DNA of 64,000 nucleotides from Dipteris shenzhenensis (lineage: Eukaryota; Polypodiophyta; Polypodiopsida; Gleicheniales): assembly GCA_047967505.1 (NCBI GenBank), contig CM106541.1. One strand, given 5' to 3'. This document shows positions 57,793-64,000 of the stretch, piece after piece; position 1 is the stretch's first letter, and each line of letters opens with the position of its first letter. The position numbers and the translations under genes are program-made. The notes below the pieces were generated by a model. It saw nothing but the letters and a program-made list of their open reading frames with translations. It ran no database searches and was not told the origin of the DNA.

Positions 57793-58262
57793 GGGGGGGG
57801 GGGGTCATTATGTAGAAACCCTCTATATAACACTATATTAGGGAATTTGGGAATTCCCAAAAGGTAAAGATTTGGCCGCATGGTCGAATCCCAAGCCCTT
57901 AGTTGAAAGTGTAATCCACCCTAAAAACTATATATAAGAATCCTACAAGTCTCACTTTCAAATAAGTGGTTAATATTTTAACCATGGTTGAATCTTCAAC
58001 CCTATTTAAAAGTGGGACTTGAGAAATTCCTAAAATTCTCTAATATAGTGATATATCACGTGCGTTCAAGGCCTATTTGTAAAATCCCTTATCTATAAAA
58101 ATTTTCTTAAGAATATCTACCCTTTTCCTATACAAATTTGTAAATCTTTTCCAAAATTACTTTAAATACTCCATTATGTAAATTAATTTTTCTAAATTTA
58201 GGAATAAAAATAACATTCTATTGAGCTCATGTGATAGGGTTACATATGATAGTGACCCTCCC
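57793..58262. mobile_element. MITE copy 3, enlarged by a nested insertion
   Basis: Left end GGGGGGTCATTATGTAGAAA and right end, read inward, GGGAGGGTCACTATCATATG match the 8515-8758 element in the same orientation. Interior matches include TATATCACGTGCGTT, TTTGTAAAATCCCTTATCT and CATGTGATAGGGTTACAT. It is 470 bp rather than about 250 because another element sits inside (57830-58050). I could not find an intact target duplication; the flanks have diverged. Confidence 0.8.
57830..58050. mobile_element. Second MITE type nested in MITE copy 3
   Basis: The insert starts ACACTATATTAGGGAATTT and ends CTCTAATATAGTG; the ends are inverted repeats (CACTATATTAG perfect, then partly matched). It is flanked by ATATA (57825-57829 and 58051-58055). 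The uninterrupted MITE copy 1 reads CTCTATATCACG across this point, which defines the insertion exactly. No coding capacity, 221 bp. Confidence 0.75.
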
Positions 58263-59039
58263 AGATGTGGTAGGGGAGGGGGTGCTAGGAGGAGTCCAGG
58301 AGGAGGAGAGGGAAAGGTCTTCGAAAGATCTTGCTCCCCTTGTAAGGATGCTATTGCAAAAGATGTTAAGTACAAAATGCCCTTTAGTTTGTAATGCAAG
58401 GTGTGAAAAAGGATGGAAAATTTTAAGACTTCAAACAGACCTTTCCTTCAACATAGCTCCTTGCAAAGAGTGATTAAAGCCCCACATTTGATATCACATC
58501 ATCTTATTTAATGCTGAATCTCTTCAGTTATTACATAATGGTTCTTCTTCACTCTAAAATCTGTATAAATTTCACTAGATAATCCTGACCGCCATGATTC
58601 CAAAGATGTTTTAAAAGACATATAAAAATCACTTCTTTAAAAATCAAATCAATCAAAACACATCAAAATCCATGTTAATTCAAATTCACATTCCTTAAAA
58701 TGAGAGGCAGTTAATAAAGATTTTGTTTAGTAACAACTCTAAGGACTTTTGGTAGACGTTTCTTGAGCAGCGAACCCTATCCCCTCTCATAGACACCAAA
58801 AATTTCCACTCACTTTATGATTTCCCTAACCAGTGAGCACTCAATCTCTCACCTGTACCATGCCCCATATCGTGCACACTTTTCATAGTTGATGATGTTA
58901 AACTAGAAGCCCTAAATTGCATACGAAATAAAAAGCTTGGTTTTGATCTTAGTGAAGCTCTTCAACGAAGCGGTTTGCACAGGCTTCCCACACACTTGAA
59001 CCCTTAACACCATCACCCCCATCCACAAGGTAGGAGTTC
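58263..59039. other. No recognised gene
   Basis: AT-rich non-coding DNA. No repeat or frame stands out. Confidence 0.4.
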
Positions 59040-59605
59040 CCATGAGCTCAAATTTCTACAAGACCATTATGATTGGGCAAGTCATGTCCAAGATCTATGC
59101 ATCAATACTTGCCACAAAGCTTATCCTAGCCATAGAGCTTTGGGGACGCAGAGTCATGGGACAAGCAAGCTTTTAGATACATCACGGGACCATGGATCAT
59201 ATACTTACACTCAAGGGCTCATCAAGGAGGCTAGGGCAAAGAGACATAGGGTCTATTGCTACTTTGTGTATTTTTGTAAGGCTTTTGACACAGTGCCAAG
59301 AGCTTGACTCCTCAAATGGATATAAGAGCTACAATATGATCAAGAGATCACCTGAGTAGGCATGATACTTTATGAGAGATTCTTGGGTATACTTTGGATA
59401 GGTGTAGGGTGGATGGAGAACCCCATTGGGACCAAATAAGGTTATCCATTATTACCAATCTTGTTTGGCCTCTACATAGATGAGCTTGAGACCTTTATTG
59501 CCAGACTCATTACTCTCTAGTTGGATCCTTGCTCCAAATTCTCCTGCACACAGATGATGTGGTCTTACTCTTTTCCTCAGTAGAGGGTCTCTAGTGAGGC
59601 TTGGA

Positions 59606-59701
59606 TGCACTTCATACCTTCTGTGAGACACATGACTTGAAAGTCAACCTTGGTGCACTTCATACCTTCTGTGAGACACGTGACTTGAAGGTCAACCTTG
59701 G
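59606..59701. repeat. 48-bp tandem duplication inside the LINE relic
   Basis: TGCACTTCATACCTTCTGTG starts copies at 59606 and 59654; 48 bp is 16 codons, so the reading frame is kept. Copies differ at two positions. Confidence 0.9.
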
Positions 59702-60524
59702 TAAACCAAGGTCATGATATTCAACATGTCTTAGGCATCCAAGCACAGAGAGCATTTCACCTTGGATGGGTTGAGGGTGGAGGTGGCTTCACTTGGGGAT
59801 CCTTTTCTCCGGGCCAATCTTCACAACATTACAAGGCCAACTGAGTAGGGGGTATGCCCCACCCACCACACTTGATGGTAGCGCTTTCACTATCATGTCC
59901 AAGACCCTCAAACCAAGAATCTTGTCTTTGAATCTTTGGTTCAACTAGCAGGTATGTATGGTAGCCCTTGTTGGGAGGAAGACCTATCAAAGACAAATTG
60001 GGCTCAAGTTGAGAGGCTTTAGATTCTCATACTCTCATGAATGATTTGTAGTAAAACTTTAGCCCCACATCAGATAGCCCTGGCTAAGTTCGGAGCATCC
60101 CCACTATATCTCAATGTAGTGTTTTAGGTTACCACATATCTCTATTGTATTAGATGGTATGGGCCTTGCACCATAAGGCCACGTAGGCTTCCTTGGTTGG
60201 CTTTATCCTTCTCCATAGCATTGGTGATGACAGAGGGTGGCCAGAGGTGTTCGTATGTATGTACATGTGGATGGTTTGAGAGCATGGGTCTCCACTGAGA
60301 CAAGTTACCTCCCTTCTGGTATAGCATTGAGGTCCCTTCCATCCCACTCACATGTCACGAGGTGAACTAGGCCATCCAAGAGGATCTTTTATAGTTACAC
60401 ACATTCAAGTCCTAGTTGGCACCTTGCGAGCTCCCTATGAATCTATCTTTTAGAAGACCATTGCCCATAAACTTTAGGAGAGGGTTTCCTTGATTCACCA
60501 GGGTAAACATGGATCCACCTTTCC

Positions 60525-60815
60525 CACTTCCTAAGGATATATTTCGGGAAATTTTGCATCTCATTACACTAGCTTCATAGGAAGACTGGACGAGTAGAGG
60601 GTATATCCAGAGAGGATTCCATCTTCACACTATGAAATCACTAGAAGATCAAGTCCAAAGAAACCTCCCCCACTCCCTAATGATATCTATAGAGCAATTT
60701 TGCATCTCATTGCATTGACTTTGCATTGAGAGTGGATGAGTAGAGGGTATATCCAAATAGGATTGCATCTGCACCCCATGTAATCATTAGGCGATCGAGT
60801 CAAAGGAGCACTTCA
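60525..60815. repeat. 146-bp tandem duplication inside the LINE relic
   Basis: TTTTGCATCTCATT at 60553 and 60699 and GAGTAGAGGGTATATCCA mark two diverged copies. 146 is not a multiple of three, so one copy is out of frame. Confidence 0.75.
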
Positions 60816-61800
60816 CTTTTAGATGCCCTGTGTATTATGAGATCAAAGGTCATTATCACTACCTCTTCAGGGATAGGTCTAGACACTTATCCAATCACCT
60901 ATCCTACCCAAATCAGAGATGCTTGGTAGTCTTCATCCATGAGGCTATCCAACACAGGGATAATTTGCTCAAGGCAAATAGGCTAGATTAGGATATACAG
61001 CTAGACTCCACTCACAGCATGATCACTAAGTTTTTCCAACCAAATAGCACCGATCAATAGGACTCAGAGAGGTGGCAGACACAAGGACCCGAGTCTGAGA
61101 TATGTCAAACTTGCCAATGGATTGAAGCATAGATCACAATTTAAGACATTCCCTCCATGCTCATTAGATCGGAGACATAATTTACACGAGTGAAGATGGC
61201 ACTTGTTCACTGCACGACCATAGCCAAGAGACCACAACAGACTACACATGTCAATAGCCATCAACGCTTCATCATGGGTTTTATGCCACCATAGCAACCT
61301 TGCATATTGACAACCCCCTCTTAGGGTTGAGTTCTCGCCAACTCCCATCCTCTCCATGAGCTTGGAGAGTTTTCTCTCCATATATCAGTGTCATTATGAT
61401 CATGATTGTGGGTTTTCTTTTATATTCATCATGGGTGTTGATGCCAGCTTAGCGGCTCCACTCCTTAGCTCATTGTATTATGTTCTTTTAGTCTTATAGA
61501 TCCTTTGGTCTTCCAAATACTTTTAATAAAGTCTCTCTTCTCTCTATCTCTCAGCTACGGATTGAGGCATGGAGAACTGTAGGCATACCTAGAAAGTAGC
61601 AGATCTATAGGCTATGCACAATGGAGGAGGCTGAGATAGATGAGCATTTCTTATCTGTCTGCCTGGCCTACTATGAGATCTGAGGATAATACCACTTCCT
61701 CTTTTAAGAGGGACATGGATCTAGTCCACTTTCATAACAACTGATCCACTTCCATGACCAAGTATGCATTAGGCTCTATCTTATTAATTATGCAACGTCG

Positions 61801-62845
61801 ATATCCAACAGCATATGAAAGATGAAAATTGAAACTAATGGAGTGCAATTGTAGCATATGCTCCAAAGAGCTAACCATTGTTGTTTTCCCACATTATTTG
61901 ATGGAGCTAAATTTCCCCATTCAAGGCCTAATTTACCATACTTAAGTTTGAATAGGTCAAGATGATCCTAGTTGCTTAACGCTAATCAAAGCGTCAAGCA
62001 AAATCTACTTTTAGGTTTAAGGATCGGCTAGATTGATTCGTTCCTTCAATCCATTTATAGACTTAACAAAGTCATTATGCCTAATCTAGATTCAGGTTCG
62101 AGGATTGGTTAGATTGATTCATTCCTTGAGTCCATTTATAGATGAACTTTAAGTCTCAAAGCTCATTCCAAAATCCCTCACCTTTACACCTTTTAAAAAC
62201 AACATGAGGCATTGTTCTTGTTGTTTTATATGTTAAAGATTTGACCATTATAAGTTATAATGTTGAACTTATCTTAGCCTATTTGTGTTTTCTCCTTTCT
62301 CACAAGTATACAATCTCACCCTTCTCTCTTGCCTTAATCCTATCAACAATAAGCAATGACACCACTGATAGGAATGTCACAACCACCTAAAGAGGAAGAT
62401 AGATACTACTAGCACAATCCCTTCTATTGTTCAAATGTTAAATGGCATTTAAGAATTTACAAACAATGCGCTCTCCCATGAACGTGGACAAAGGAACCCT
62501 ATTAAGTGCAACAGTGTTAATTCCACCAAGTGTCTAAGAAGCAACCTTGTGACATGGAAAGCCTTCAAGAAAAGGGTAGAACAAACCTAAGGAAACCAAA
62601 AACTTTTCTTGTTGATCCAAAACAAGTGACCGCAAGTAGAGAGGAAGAGTAGCTTATTGTTGAACCTCCAAAACATGTGCCTAAGAAAATATCTAAACGA
62701 AAAACATGGTGCACTACAATGATTGAGAGAGGATTGGCCATAATATTTTTCAAAGGTCCCAATGAGACATGGGTACTTGATTCCTTGAAATCCTTACCGT
62801 TTGCCGTTCAATGTGACGACTCCTACTATGTAGGCCCTTATAGAT
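61801..62845. other. No recognised gene; 81-bp tandem duplication
   Basis: GGTT-AGGATTGG-TAGATTGATTC starts near 62014 and 62095, with TCCATTTATAGA following in both. Otherwise unassigned. It may be the leader of the Ty3 element downstream. Confidence 0.5.
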
Positions 62846-64000
62846 GTGGATGCTATGGCCTCTATTCTAGGCCCGAATATGACTCCGAATCCATATTCGA
62901 GGGAACAGAAGGTTAGGACTAAAGAAGTGGTGGACACATGCTTCATAAGTGGCGAGTCCACTTCAAATTTCACCCGTACTCTAACGACAAGAAGATTCAA
63001 TTGGCGGTTGGCTATCTTTCAGGAAAAAGCCTCCTGTGGTGGAAGGAATAGCGACTACAACCCACCGCATGGGCTGATTTCGAAGATACCTTCAAGAAGG
63101 AGTTCTTGAAGGAGGAGGACTATGATTTTGTGAGCAAATTCACAGACCGGGATATGGTCAAGAACAATCTCTCGTTCGAGACCTACCTATAGAAGTTTAG
63201 AGATTTGCAAACATGAGCATCAAAGATGGATTCTACCACTTTACTTGGGATTTTTGTGGCTGGTTTACCAAATTCCTACAAACTCCAAGCCAAGAAAAAT
63301 AAAGCTACGTCTTTGCAAGAAGCTATATCATTTTGCACGCATTTATGATGATACGATGATATTGGGAAAGAGTGCCACAACAATGCGAATAATAAACGTA
63401 AGTTTGCTCATCAATCTGATGGCACCAATGAGGGAAATTCCCAGGACAATCCCTCAAAGAACAGGGACATACGAAGCGAATTGCCCCAAGCTCAGTGGTA
63501 ACCCGCAACCCTCAGTCTCAAAATTGAAGCAAGGACACAGTTCTAAGTCTAAAGCTGCCAACGCTACAGGTATTTCTGTCAACGTTCTTACTTGTCCTAT
63601 TTTTTGCAATTGTACTTTTAGTCATACATGGTTTGGTCCTAATGATCTATTCCACACTTATGACGAAGTAAAGAAACAACGAGTTCACATTCTTTTCAGC
63701 TCTCACAATGTTGTTCATCACCAAATTGTGTAGAAATTGGGATTGGACACGACACCGAGTGATTACACTTATGAAGTTCATCTTCCAACAGGAAAACAAT
63801 TTCGGGATTCAGAGATTGATAGTCTTCCTCTTCCGATTCAAGACTACGAGACTATTTTACAATGCTAGATTGCGTACAGTTGTTACTTGGCATTGAGTGA
63901 TTTAAAACCCATGATGTCCAGATCAGATAGAAGGACCATATTTTTTCTTGGGCATAACGGTACACATTTTTGTATGCACTGTGATACCCCCCTCACAAGG
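62846..64000 (+). pseudogene. Ty3/gypsy gag and protease remnant (cut by window end)
   Basis: Frames read MDAMASILGPNMTPNPYSRE (62846). A capsid region follows with QLAVGYLSGKSLLWWKE (63000), WADFEDTFKKEFLKEEDYDF (63070), FVAGLPNSYKLQAKK (63250) and SLQEAISFCTHL (63310). Protease text starts near 63690: HNVVHHQIV, KLGLDTTPSDYTYEVHLPTG (63737) and FRDSEIDSLPLPIQDYET (63803). Near 63940, RRTIFFLGHNGT is typical of the end of the protease domain in this group. The DSGA catalytic site itself is lost or altered (FSSHN). In-frame stops occur at 63050, 63191 and 63730. Confidence 0.85.

Larger units (their letters stand above)
59040..61800 (+). pseudogene. LINE (non-LTR retrotransposon) reverse transcriptase remnant
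   Basis: Degenerate text in conserved RT order: IGQVMSKIYASILATKL (59070), then YFVYFCKAFDTVPRA (59265), KWI-ELQYDQEIT (59318), GYPLLPILFGLYIDEL (59444) and LLHTDDVVLLFSS (59540) with the catalytic-type DD. Next come KVNLGKTK-like text (59690), HREHFTLDGLRVEV (59750) and, far downstream, IEAWRTVGIPRK and EAEIDEHFLSVCLAYYEI (61560-61680), the C-terminal region typical of plant LINE ORF2. Many stops and frameshifts occur. Two internal tandem duplications are present (48 bp at 59606, 146 bp near 60525). No endonuclease was found upstream. Confidence 0.8.

Overview
This looks like nuclear DNA of a land plant with a large, repeat-filled genome. The evidence is degenerate Ty3/gypsy and Ty1/copia retrotransposons, LINE remnants, short terminal-inverted-repeat elements, many satellites and microsatellites, a relic of a plant PPR gene, and one intact plant receptor kinase. 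The style of the PPR repeats and the pairing of an LRR ectodomain with a WAK-like kinase make a fern or another non-seed plant my best guess. That is inference; the sequence does not prove it.

Layout. 0-1.7 kb: 3' half of a Ty3 pol (RNase H tail, integrase). 3.2-3.4 kb: a 32-bp tandem repeat. 3.8-5.6 kb (minus): broken gene for a coiled-coil protein with a Cys/His-rich C-terminus. 5.7-6.0 kb: an 87-bp repeat. 6.9-8.0 kb (minus): an unknown broken coding region. 8.2-13.1 kb: palindrome motifs, a 244-bp MITE with 10-bp target duplication, a truncated Ty1/copia element on the minus strand, then a striking 955-bp satellite studded with about 28 copies of a palindrome. 14.8-18.1 kb (minus): a multi-exon relic resembling the 3.8-5.6 kb gene. 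19-24 kb: large direct repeats. 24.1-25 kb: purine tract. 25-32 kb: Ty3 element with 5' LTR, tRNA-Asp-type primer site, gag and protease but no reverse transcriptase, ended by an inverted LTR copy. 33-36.2 kb: a second MITE copy and diverged tandem repeats. 36.7-39.7 kb: the one convincing intact gene, a 996-aa LRR receptor-like kinase. 40-46 kb: low-complexity DNA, a LINE endonuclease fragment (minus) and a third LTR copy. 46.5-48.4 kb (minus): another unrecognised relic. 49.6-54.1 kb: direct repeats and tandem copia-like LTRs. 55-56 kb (minus): PPR pseudogene. 57.8-58.3 kb: a MITE with a second MITE inside it. 59-61.8 kb: LINE reverse-transcriptase relic. 62.8-64 kb: Ty3 gag and protease, cut by the window end.

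Only the receptor kinase looks functional; no genes here form a pathway. Many in-frame stops in the broken genes are TAG, TAA or TGA where CAG, CAA or CGA (Gln or Arg) would be expected. That suggests decay by deamination of methylated cytosine.
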